The notes under the pieces: generated by a model | What the model saw: only the letters and a program-made list of their open reading frames with translations | Told to the model about the DNA's origin: nothing | Databases searched by the model: none | NCBI GenBank assembly: GCA_030248135.1 | Contig: JASANC010005021.1 | Location: 1 to 64,000 of the forward strand | Source of the DNA: Theristus sp. LFF4_11 | Lineage: Eukaryota; Nematoda; Chromadorea; Monhysterida; Xyalidae | Direction: 5' to 3' | DNA length: 64,000 bases | Shown here: one piece after another, positions 49,460 to 60,200 of the stretch | How positions within the stretch are numbered: the first letter of the stretch is position 1 | Layout of the letters: every line of letters begins with the position of its first letter | Translations under genes and position numbers: made by a program

Positions 49460-52400
49460 CTAAAGCCAGCGCCATATGAAGAGCACATGTTGTGTGATGT
49501 GAAAGATGTACAGGAGCACTTCGAATATGGCGATCAATGACAGCCCGACATACAGGCCTGCAAAAAGGGTTTTTTAATCGAATTTCTGAACGTTGAATCG
49601 AATTTTAGTGAAGTTTTGCGATGGCAGGTGAATAAACAGGCGAAAAACACGAGCGAAAAGGGTGAAAAATGGCGAATAAAAAATTGCTCGGTGTACTGTT
49701 GTATTTGCTTGCAGACACGTGCGTTTTCGTTCGAAATTTGACACGCCGCATGCAACAACAGTCGAATTAAAAAAAAACAGAAGATATGTCGGAACTCTGA
49801 ACCACCGCCAGAAAATCGTGTGGTTCCTTTGGTGTTGTCTGGCTTGCGTTTATAGACTTGCACGGTGTTGATATTCTGGGCAGCTCAAAACTGTCTTTCC
49901 TGTTTTTGCCGTTTATCTTTTGAGTCAGAAACAAAACGAAAATGGAAACAAAGTTTCCAGCGAAAACGAACGTGCGCTCCATTCAAACTACTACTCTGAT
50001 GATCAGCCAAGCAACAAGCTAGCACCGCTGAGACCCACTGGCATCACTGAACCGCGCGCCACTTTGGCCCCGTATAAAGGGGCATTCATGAAACAGTATT
50101 TAGTGACCGCGTAGCTACATGTGTTATAGCTACGCGTCACTAAATACTGCTTCATGAACGCCCTTAACATAACAATCGTTTACTCGTGAAGCGCCATATT
50201 TGCGGTAAATCAAGCATTATTGCGGTAAACCGCATGTATAATGCGCTGCGGCACTACACCGACCGACGATGCCGCCAACGTCCGCCAACAGCGACGTGTT
50301 CGTGTAGGCCTCATTTTCGGCGATCAATTCGTAGTGCAACGTTTGATAGTAGACGTGCAGCCGGACGAGGTTGGCTTGCGCGAATTCGTGCGCGGCCGCT
50401 TGTGTCCGTTGACTGCCGAGTAGATGCGCCAATTGGTCGTGGGCATCGGCGTAGAAGTACTGCAAAAGGTGATATACCAGCTTGGCGAACGCTAAACGCG
50501 AAGCTTGGCGAAATTTATTTAGGCGATGTTTTTTAGCCAAGCCGAACCCAGAAAAGCGCACTGAACGCCGTCGAACAAAGCGCCCATCGAGTTTTCTCTG
50601 TCATTAAGTGCCTATACACCCCTCGGCGGGCCGCGATCCCCCGAACGCACAGACAAACGAGTCTAACGCGCTACCACCGAGGCCCGCGAGGTGTGGTGTT
50701 ATCCAGACGTACTATACTGAGAAAACGGAGCGCTGGAAAAAACCGTTTGTAGGCGACGAATCTGTTTTCGTGCAGCTCTTCAATCCTCCTTCTTTATTAC
50801 GTCTAGAGATATGGAAAAGTGGCACATGCAAACAAACACGTACCCTCGTGGCCTGGTGGTAGTGCGTTAGACTACAGTCTGTGCGCTCGGGGGATCGAGC
50901 CCCGCCGAGGGGTGTATAGGCACTTAATGACAGAGAAAACTCGATGGGCGCTCTACTCAATGGGGTTCTGTACGTTTCTCTGGGTTAGCCTTGGCTAAAA
51001 ACATCGCCTAAAAATCCCAACAACAAACAACAACAACAACAACAACGTACGTTGACGCGCATGTACTGCGTCTGCGCAGTCGGCCACCCTGCCTGCGAGA
51101 CGAGCGTCTCGTAGCGCGTCTCGGAACAGGGCGCTCGACAGTCGCAGTCCAACGAATGCGCCAGCGTTCGCTTCAGCGCCAGTCGACGCAGCACCGAGCG
51201 ACGGCAGATGCGTTCGCGATCGGTGAACGGATTGCATCGGTGCACGGTGTTGTTTTCTGCGTCAGTGATTGGAGAGCGTAATAATACTAATGTGTTTTTT
51301 TGTGGTCGACTGGATTCGAAATGTGGGTCTATGTCCGGATTGTCAGACTGGGCGTTTTTGGCAAGCCTGTTATAGTAAACAGACACCGGTCGAGGTCAAC
51401 TATTTTTGTCGACTTTATGGTGCCAGACGAAATGCAGCGAGCCCCGCTTGATGACAAAGTTCATTTGACTTGATCGCTTGCGATTGTGCTCGATCAACAC
51501 TTGGATCCACAATGTGTCGAATAAAATCTATCAACCAAATCAACCAATCAACAAAAAGAACCACCGTTTTGTGTCATCATTTTTTTTGTCACGAGATTGA
51601 AACTATCAACGCGCAGGTCATGCCAGCGTTGCGTGTCGGAGGCGGACGCATACCCGTACGACGGTGTGCGGCAGAACGTGGCGTGCGCACGCGTAGGCGG
51701 AGATTAATTGTGGGAACAATTGTCGAAATAATCATCGTTCATGCCGCAATGTGCACCACCAACAAGATTCCACCACCACCACACCGTCGCACGGGTACAA
51801 TCTCTCGGAGTGTATTGCTAAACGGACATTCATGAAGCAGGTGTACTTAGTGACGCATAGCCACGCGTGCTTTGTGAATGCCGCTTTGGCTGCGCTCGAC
51901 TGTGTCTGGTTGTGTTCCGTGTGCGCGACCTGGCACCGTGTTGTAGTCCATGTCGACGCAGCCGCAAATGCGATGCAGATGCTGATCGGTGCACGCGATC
52001 TGGCACGTGCGCACGTCGTATTCGCGCTCAACGCCGCCGTCGACGTAGCGAAAGACGCCCGGCGGATAGCGCGACACGCACGCGGACTCGAACGGCTCCG
52101 GCAGGCTGCGCGCAGCAGTGGATTCATGGAGTGAAGGCCGATTCATGCACGCAAATTTACGGCACGTCACGTCACGTCACGTCACGTCACGTCTTCATTC
52201 ATGGTGCAAAAAACAGCAATCCGGCACGTCAAGTTATATTTAGAATACGTGCTCGTTTATGCATGACATTCATACATGACGTGTCGTGGCGTGACGTGCC
52301 GGATATTACGCGATTTGTATAAGTGAGAAAAACTGGTGTGAATCCATCACGTCTGAGTTTGAGTCTGTTACAATTGAAGGCTGGCTGATGAGTCGACCAA

Positions 52401-55400
52401 AAGGTATTGAAAATAGAAATTAGAAATTTGCATAAGCGGTTCTACCGTTCAAGATATCGTGAAAATAGTACGCAGTCGACAACCAAAACTTGCTACATTA
52501 AATATGCACGCAGTGTTTTGCTTTGCAGTGGTTGTCCGAGAATTCGGCGTTTGTTCTTTTTTCTGAGCCTCAATTCTTCGAGGACTTCTTGCATATTTAT
52601 TCAATCATAATTCCAATCCGTCCAACCGTTCGAATCGTCGCTTCGTGATAGCAACGCCCGTCTGCACACCCGGCATCACGCTGATTCCGTCACGCTCCGG
52701 ATACGCGGGAACCTATTAGAAAAAGGAATGGACAATAACAGTTTTGTTCGGACAATACTGCTTCGCCAATAATGGAAACTTTATTTATAAAGTCAAATTC
52801 AAGCACGCTGGTTGGTCGTATATTTGTTTTTATAGGATGGAATAAATTTAATTCCAGCCAATTCGAACGCTGCTCCGCTGAACGCAAGATCTGCTACAGT
52901 TTTTTTTTGAAATTCAGGGCCAAAATGGCTATGCTCTGTATTGGTGTAGTCTACGAAAAAAAGTGACAGGTTTAAGAAAATTTGCTGTACCTTTGGATTG
53001 TGCACCTGTAATCGCACTGCGTATTCGTCCGCTAACAGACCAATGTATTCGGCTGCCTGAATGTTCAAGGTCAACCGGAGTCCGTACTGAGAGCCGTATT
53101 GCCGCGTCATGATCATTGGTTTCGATTGTCGCTGCTGTTGCTGTTCTTGGAAATCTTCGAAGCTGAATTTGTCCGTGTCGTTGTTGTTCGTGTCGTTGTA
53201 GTCCTGGATAAACGGTCGCAAATGAAACGGAATCAAGAGTCAAGAGTCACGAAAGATCATTGAGTATCAGTTTTAAACGACTCCTCTTACAGGTATTCAC
53301 TAATCTTCTTTTGTGATTACATCGTTTCGAGACCGAAAACAGTAGCTACCGTACTCCACGACTCACAAGCTACGTATACAAGTGGGCGTATACACTTGTT
53401 TCAACAGTCAGCTTCACAGTAGACTGCTTCTTTTACAGTAGAGTAGAAGTTTCTGCGACTTTCTTGCCTGCCATGCAAGGTATTTTTGCCATTTTTCAAT
53501 AAACCCCCACCCCTAGAATTTGTTTGTAAATAAACCCCCCCCAATAATCCCCCCACCAATAAGCCCCACCCCTAAAAGTCGCTGACGTATTAATCCCCGT
53601 GGGGGGTTATTGGAGGTAATACGGTAGTCACTCAGCAAATCACTGGGTACTCTCGGCTCGATTACTCGGTTACTCAACAAACGGAAAATAGGTTGAAGAC
53701 GACAAGTTATCCAGCGATTTATGATGTCAGTGAACTGTATATTGTTGTGTGTGTTCCGAAAAAAAGCGTCTTCCACCAACCGGCAGTTGAAACGCGTCAT
53801 TGAACGTGAAACAGTTTCCATACTGGCGATTTCTACTGATCGTGAAATTGTCCGTGTAGCACGGCTGTTGATCGAAACTGCACTGCACCAGGAACTCCTC
53901 CATGGAGTAGTAGGCCTGCGGCACGATCTCGGCCATGCTGAGCACAGCGTCCTTGATGTCGGAGAGATCGCTCGTCTGCGCCAGTTTCAGGAACGAAGCG
54001 AAGATGTTGCTGGAAATTTGTCGACACACTTTAGACAATAGAATGACTCATAATTGCGTCGTAGCGCTAGAAGAGTTGTTGTTGTTGGCGACTTTAGGCG
54101 ATGTTTTCAGCCAGAGAAGCGTACAGAACGCCATCGAAAGTTCTCTGTCATTATAAGTGCTTATAGATTTCCCGGCGGGGTCTCCATACATCTCTTGAAC
54201 GAACAGACAACGAGTCTAAACGCGCTACCACCAGGCCACGAGCGGTGACATCCGATCCGAATTGATGTCCGCTGTCCTGTCCGCCTGGCTTGTCCCGCGT
54301 GGTGTCCCAAAGTGTCAACATCATACTCGTCGTTTTCGGCCACTTTTATTGCCGGGACACCCAGGCGGTCCAGACACCCAGGCCTTTTTTAACGTGCGAT
54401 TATAGTTTGGATGGTTCGAAACGTTTAGTCGTTTCTTTTCGTTTGTTTGAGTGACCACTAGTGTTCTTCCATTGCACAGTATCAAATACACAAGTGTCAA
54501 ATTACGTCGAATTCGCCATCAGCTGCGTGAAATTCTGACTGTCCATCCAGCTCGAGTCGCCGAAGCTGGTCATCGCATCCGAACCGATCGTGTCGCCCGT
54601 GTCATAATCGTAGTGACCAATGTCCGTGTCCGTGTAGTCCGCGTAACCGGAACCCGACGCTACATTATTTTTTTTGTAAGTTTACATTTCATTTTGTTTA
54701 CACTGAAAAAGACAACGTGGCAGCTTCTTTGGCTTGACTCTGAAAAAATCGTTGGATTGAATGGACACGGCTGAATTCAGGTGGGTTTCCGTTCGGTAGT
54801 TCAGCGGTCTAAGGCGCAGGTAAAGTATATTAGAAAAGAAACCCGTGTGTTCGAACCCATTTGAGGCTTTTTTTCAAAAACATTCTTTCTCGACGAGGAC
54901 TGCATTCCATCTTTCTATCATTCTATCTGTCTCTTTCCATGTGTGTTTGCTGCATTGTTTTCGATCCATAGTTTCTGATTCCGTCAGATTTTGTGCCTTA
55001 TTCAGAAATTGCGTGAATGACTCCCCCTTTTCACTCCGTTTCTCAGTGATTTTTATTATTTAACAATAAAAGAACAGTGAACCTTGATAGTCTCCGCTTG
55101 AATAATCGTCGTAGTCGTTTCCATCAGTGTCACCGTTACCTGCATTTTTTTCGCAACTTTCGCAAAAAAGCAAGAAGTTGGTACGAAAAAAAGTGTCACA
55201 TCCGTTGCTCACCGCTAGCGTAGCCACTGCCACTGCCAGCATAGCGGTATCCGCTCCCCCCATGAACACCCGAGCCGGAACTTTGTCTCTTTTCACGGTG
55301 TTTCTGTTGTTGTTGTTGTTCCACATGCACATTCTCGCCATCGAACCGCTGATTATTTCCGCTATTTGCGTCATCATCCACAGCAGTTTTCTTCTGCTGC

Positions 55401-56472
55401 TGCTGTTGCTGCTGCAGCCAATACCGCAGCAAGTCCGCACGATCCCAAAGGCCCAACTGGACGCACAACTCCGGGCGAAACTCGGCCTTTCCGTACGTCG
55501 GCCGCTCAATTTCGGCCAGTTTCTCGTCGGGCCACAGTGCAAATTTGGCCAGTTTATGCGCGGCCAACGTGTCACTGGTGGCGTTCGAGTCGAGCGCGAG
55601 CAGTCGCCGATTCAGCTCCGACTTGCTGCAGCGCATTATCGAGCGTTTCAGTGGGTTCGCGTTGCAGATCGTGACGGCCGGAAACGCCAGCGCGTCCGTC
55701 GTCTTGAACTGCATGCTCGTCTGGAAAAGTGGCGCGGTTCGGTTTTTCGTGTGTTCGCTGGAGTCTACACGGAGACAAACGGACACGCAACTTGGTCGGT
55801 CAGTAGCCAGACCAGTCGTTTGGCTACTGACTGGAAGTCACAGTCCAAGTAAGCTTGACCAACAGTTTTTTTGTCCAGTTTGATTTGGAGCTGGAAAACT
55901 GGAGTCAACAATAAAGTGTTGAACAGTATTGAAGTTTTTGAGCATTCCACCAGTTGGAACGAAAAAAAACACGTTTGCAACAAAATAATGCACACACCAT
56001 TGAGCTACCGGTTGAAACGGAACGGAAGTTTCTCTTTTATTGACTTGGACATGATTCGCAACATCATCGCTCAAACAGTGAACCGAACCAACAAAACACA
56101 CCAAAGATGAAAACTTTTCGACATATCACTAAAAAAGCGAATGAAAAGCAAAAACACACAATATCCAACCTGCGAGGGATAGCTGAAAAATCGACGAACT
56201 TGAATGCGAATGTGAAGCGTCAAGCCGCACAGGCCGACGCAAAACAGGGTGAACCAGAGAAACTTCAGGAGATAACCGCTGGAATGTGGGACTTGACTAA
56301 TGCCGTGCATGTTCGTGTTCGTCAGGAAGTCGTTCGTGATCGAGTACAGTGTCGGTTTTTTCTTGCTCTTCACTAATTGGCCGCTTTCGAGACACTGTTT
56401 ACAAGCGGCCATTTGGGCGGGAGTTTCTGGTGATTTCGAACGGATTTTAGCGGTTTTACGGTGTTCGGCCAT
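49460..56472 (-). CDS. Degenerin/ENaC-type sodium channel subunit
   Basis: Amiloride-sensitive-type cation channel subunit of the plasma membrane. Exons in transcript order: 56472-56170, 55720-55213, 55139-55083, 54659-54506, 54009-53781, 53203-52991, 52712-52627, 52105-51930, 51256-51051, 50459-50264, 49557-49460. All phases agree; 2226 bases, 741 residues. Landmarks: cytoplasmic gating motif NMHGISQV; TM1 FLWFTLFCVGLCGLTL; palm start FPAVTICNANPLK; finger CSFDQQPC and YGNCFTFN; thumb cysteines in YDVRTCQIACTDQHLHRICGC and CDCRAPCSETRYE; LADVGGIVG followed by TM2 with the selectivity-filter pattern GLS in LYVGLSLIAIFEVLLYIF; very short C tail. Ala before DVGG is the degenerin position, as in MEC-4. 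The finger region carries a long insert rich in Gln, Gly, Ser, Tyr and Asp with a KHREKR site. Confidence 0.96.
50079..50164. mobile_element. Family C hairpin MITE
   Basis: GGGGCATTCATGAAACAG mirrored by CTGCTTCATGAACGCCC, stem continuing through TATTTAGTGACCGCGTAGCT / AGCTACGCGTCACTAAATA. In the last channel intron, 100 bases past exon 10. Confidence 0.9.
50518..50693 (-). mobile_element. Family D tRNA-derived SINE (diverged)
   Basis: Minus-strand copy without tail: AGGCGATGTTTTTTAGCC, CCGCGATCCCCCGAACGC, TAACGCGCTACCACCGAGGC. It retains ACAAACGAGTCTAACGCG, closer to the presumed ancestral anticodon arm than the 43 kb copies. Confidence 0.85.
50843..51046 (+). mobile_element. Family D tRNA-derived SINE abutting channel exon 9
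   Basis: CCCTCGTGGCCTGGTGGTAG (A box), GGGGGATCGAGCCCC (B box), body CACTTAATGACAGAG, tail ending (AAC)n at 51046. The exon 9 donor starts at 51050, so the tail supplies intron bases from about position +5. Confidence 0.92.
51822..51893. mobile_element. Family C hairpin, decayed
   Basis: GGACATTCATGAAGCAG and GTGAATGCCGC at the ends with CTTAGTGACGCATAGC between; the second half of the stem is mostly lost. Confidence 0.6.
52160..52310. repeat. CGTCA tandem and ATTCATGC/GCACGTCA repeat
   Basis: CACGT repeated five times at about 52164-52191, then CATTCATGGTGC, GGCACGTCAAG, TGCATGACATTCATACATGA and GTGACGTGCCGG. A similar mixture (GGCACGTCACG, TTCATTCATGCAGACGTATG) occurs at 60480-60690, so this is a dispersed palindromic repeat. 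Confidence 0.6.
53439..53625. mobile_element. Family A element, left half missing
   Basis: Begins inside the core (TAGAGTAGAAGTTTCTGCGA) and runs through the C tracts to GGTAATACGGTA. Truncated copy in channel intron 5. Confidence 0.85.
54075..54246 (-). mobile_element. Family D tRNA-derived SINE (diverged)
   Basis: (GTT)n tail at the left, TTAGGCGATGTTTTCAGCC, AACGCGCTACCACCAGGCCA at the right. The B-box region is altered (GGCGGGGTCTCCATACATC). In channel intron 4. Confidence 0.8.
54783..54870 (+). other. tRNA-like sequence (pseudo-tRNA or SINE head)
   Basis: GGTAGTTCAGCGGTCTAAGGCG resembles a tRNA A-box region (long-variable-arm type), and GTGTGTTCGAACCC is a good B box 43 bases on. The anticodon region and acceptor stem do not pair convincingly, so a functional tRNA is not claimed. 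Confidence 0.45.
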
Positions 56473-57282
56473 TGTTTTTTTTTGCTTTCAAAAATTTGAA
56501 AACTGTATTTCTGGCAAAATTTGCAATTTTGCTTTTAAAATTGAAATGTCATGAAGGTGCAATGTATGTTTGCTTGGAACATTTTTTTGCACTGTCCTGC
56601 TTGTTTTGTGTATTTAGCTGTGGTTTCTGTTTTTTCATTAGAGTTTAGAATACCATTTTCACCCGCGTCACATGCAGTTTTATCATTATCGTCGCAAAAT
56701 TTGACAGAACCTTCGTTTTTTAAACGATTGAATCACAAAATACACATTTAGCATGTGAACATAATATTTATGTTGGCATGACAGTACTTTCAACGTTTCA
56801 ACTCACTCAAGCAAAGTTCAGCAGTGAAAAATTTGTTCTGTAAAAGTTCAAGGGACGAAAGAAATTTAAATCCGAACTCAGGTAAAAAAAACTTGAAAAA
56901 GCGGCAAAACAATAACTTGCAGTTGACTTCTGCAAAATTACAGTTCTTTAACCTTCCAAACCTTCTTAATGCACAGTTCAAAAGTTGAACAGGTATGTAC
57001 AAAAATGAACCAGTCAGTAAACAAATCAGGCAATGTAAAAACAAATACCTCCAATTAATCAATCGATGAATGAATGAATGAATCAACCAATCAATCTATC
57101 GATAAGTTCATCAATCAACAAAATCACAGAAGCAATTCAACTAATCAACCAACCAATCAATTCATCAATCAATCAGTCAATCAATCAGTTGATCAATCAC
57201 TCAACCAATCAATCAGTTGATCAATGCACCAACTCAATCACTCAACCAATCAATCAGTTGATCAATGCACCAAATCAACCGA
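56473..57282. other. Spacer between channel and zinc-finger genes; degenerate ATCA tract
   Basis: 56473-57050 shows nothing recognisable. 57050-57280 is a degenerate ATCA/ACCA/GTCA microsatellite with CAATCAGTTGATCAATCACT and similar units, related in composition to the array at 33285. It ends at the zinc-finger gene stop codon. Confidence 0.6.
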
Positions 57283-60200
57283 TCACTTTTTGCCGAATCT
57301 CACCTCCATGATCACCTGCTGTATTTTCAGCTTCGCCAGATACTGCTCCTGATCGCTCATCGCCCTCAATTCGGCGGCGATCAGTTCGCCGAACAACTCC
57401 TCCTTGTCTTTCGTCGCCGCCGGAATTTGAATCACCGAATTACCGTTGCCGTTCGATCGAATCGACCGAGCAGAGTGGTTGGACGGGCGTCGAACGTTGC
57501 TGCTGATTGGCTGCTGCTGGTTGTCGACGGTTGCATTTGCATTTCGCGCGCTTGAACGACGCTCGTCGATGGCCGGCCAATCGCTGACGCTCTCGTGGTC
57601 GTCGAACTTGTCGTTCCCGCCATCGCTGTCCTGTTCGCCGTTTTGTACTGCCTGCGAGTGTTTTTTTTCTGATCCATGATAGTGTGCGGCTAGTTTCGCT
57701 CGATCGACTTTGGCTAGCGTATTTTCAATAATCTAACCGCGTGAACACAATTGCTTCTGGCGCTCTTTCGCCACCTGGGTGGTGGCCGAAGAACATCGCT
57801 CACGTGCAGCAGTCGCATATTACGACATCTTTAGTGGCGCCATTGAACAACAACAATGTGCACCTTCCACCCAAACCTCAACTTTCCTTTTCATGAGTTT
57901 GCGGACGGACACACCGCCGGTACTGGACAGAACGTAAACCGTAAAACGGTGTCTTCTTTTTGCTGTTTTTGCGATGATGACCGCACGAAAAGCATTAAAC
58001 AAACCGACAAAATGTGATTTTAGGCGATGTTTTCGGCCAGGGCTAACCCAGAAAAGCGTACAGAACACCGTCGAGTGGGGGTGTCCATTGAGTTTTCGTC
58101 TGTCATTAAGTGCCTATAATACACCCCTGGCGGGGCTCGAACCCCCGAACGCATGGACAACGAGTCTGACGCGCTACCACCCAGGCCACAAGCATTGTGT
58201 CCCACCTGTTCATTATCGAATCGATTGTTCGCTCTGATCTCTTCGTGTTTCGGTGCGGACGCGACGTTCAAACATTTGATTTTGAAATCCGCTACCGACT
58301 TTGCGCTTCTCCGGGCTCGTTGCCGCGTGATTTGCGGTGTTGCATTGTCCTGAAAAAAACAGAGAAAAGTAGAGAACTAAAAAAACAGAGAGCAGTGATT
58401 TTATTGGGTGTCCATCGAAAGTAGACCGGAAGCTATGATTAGCCATTTCAAACTGAAAAAAAGCAAACAAAATCAATCTCATCGCCTCGGTCATTAAGTT
58501 ACCCGGCCAGTTTTACTCGATTCGGAGTGATTGTCGGTGTCTTCGGAGCCGGGAGGCGGCGACGACGGCTCCGGACTGCTGTCTCGATCGGCTGAAAGGA
58601 GACGAAAACAAAAAAAGTCGAATAAAGTGCACGATTCGAAAGCGACAGATAAGTCACACAACGGCTATTTTTGAATGTCGCCAACGCAACGAGACCTAGC
58701 GTTTTGAAAACAGAGTGCACTTTCCCATAATTCCGTTGTGTTATAGTGTAAGCGGCATTCATGAAGTTGTGTTGAAACATACATAGCTACGCGGTCACTA
58801 AATACTGCCTCATGAATGCCCCTTTTTCGTGTTGTTGTGCTACAGTCACAGAGCACGCACGCACGCACACGGCACCACAGCAGTATACGTGCCACAGTGT
58901 TAATGTTTGCGTGCCCGCTCATGTTTGCGACTGTGCAACATTACCGCGTTCATAAACAAAGTACAGTCGAGCCCAAAATTATAGCGAATCCGCTGATTGG
59001 TTCGGATTACGGTGTGTATGCTTTCTGTGCACACCAAACTCCGCCGCCACAGCAGTGCCTGAACAGAAAAGCACGCATGCACGTGACCGACCACCAACCA
59101 ATCAGCGGATTCGCGATAATTTCGGGTTCGACCGTACACCGCCTGCAGAGCAGCGCCGTTACCGGTGCTGACGGCCGGAGACGCCGACGCCTCGTCGTTC
59201 AGCTCAACGATCCAGTCGCGCCGCGATTTGCCGGCTCGCACGGCGACGTCGACTTGCTCGAGGTGACTTTTCGACTTTTCGTGACCGCTCAGTCGGGCAC
59301 GATAGAAGAAGCCGACGTTGCACAGTCTACAGTGGTACGGCCGATAAGTGGAGTGCGCTGCGAGAATGTGATGGTCGCGTTGAGACTGGAAAAAACAGGA
59401 GAGAAAACAAAAAAACATCTGTTCCGGTGTTTTTTTTAGAAAGGATACAGTCGAACTGGAAATTTATGGGGAATCAGCGGATTGGTTGTGTGATCACGTG
59501 ATGCATACTTTCTGTGCAGGCATTGCTGTGGGCGCGCGGAGCACGCCGGAGTGCACAGAAAGCATGCGTCACGTGACGACCAACCAATCAGCTTCATTCA
59601 CTATAATTTCGAGTTCGATTGTAAATTGGTGGATGCGCCTTGTGAGACGCAGCCCTCACGACGATGGGAGTAGGAGTAGTGAACTAATAGACGTTTAATG
59701 GACCGAAACATAATGACCGCCTGAAAATCACGCACAACAAACCGAACATTTTTGTATCGCCTCAGCTCCGCACGCGATTCCTCCATCGGGAAAGATCGCC
59801 TTGTTTCGAATACATCGAAAACACCCAAATCACCTTGACTACCGGCTCAGATTTACTGGGCAACACGGGTACATGACCGTTCTGACCCCCTTCCACTTGG
59901 GGGCGGGGGGCGACACAATTGTGCTGTCTCAGGACGCGCACAACTTTTGTTGCTTCGAATATGTCTAGCATGCCATATTCTTCAAGATGATAGTGAAGAC
60001 TGTTGGGCAAAAAACACACCCAAATCACCTTGTCGACCGGGTCAGATTTACTGGGCAACACGGGTACATGGCCGTTGCGGGCGACTTTCTGCGAGCCGCC
60101 GATCGGCGGAATCGGAGCGACGTGATTGTGCTGACTGAGGAAGCGCACCAGTTGGTTGTTGCGAACGAATATTCGCGCGGCGCACGTCCGCTGAGCGCAA

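Noticed and set aside
52164..52191. CRISPR-like or other regularly spaced array
   Set aside because: Five adjacent CACGT units without spacers; an ordinary tandem repeat in a eukaryotic intron.
55127..55852. 241-codon frame on the plus strand
   Set aside because: Antisense to channel exon 2, whose minus-strand frame carries the family motif FPAVTICNANPLK and fits the splice phases.
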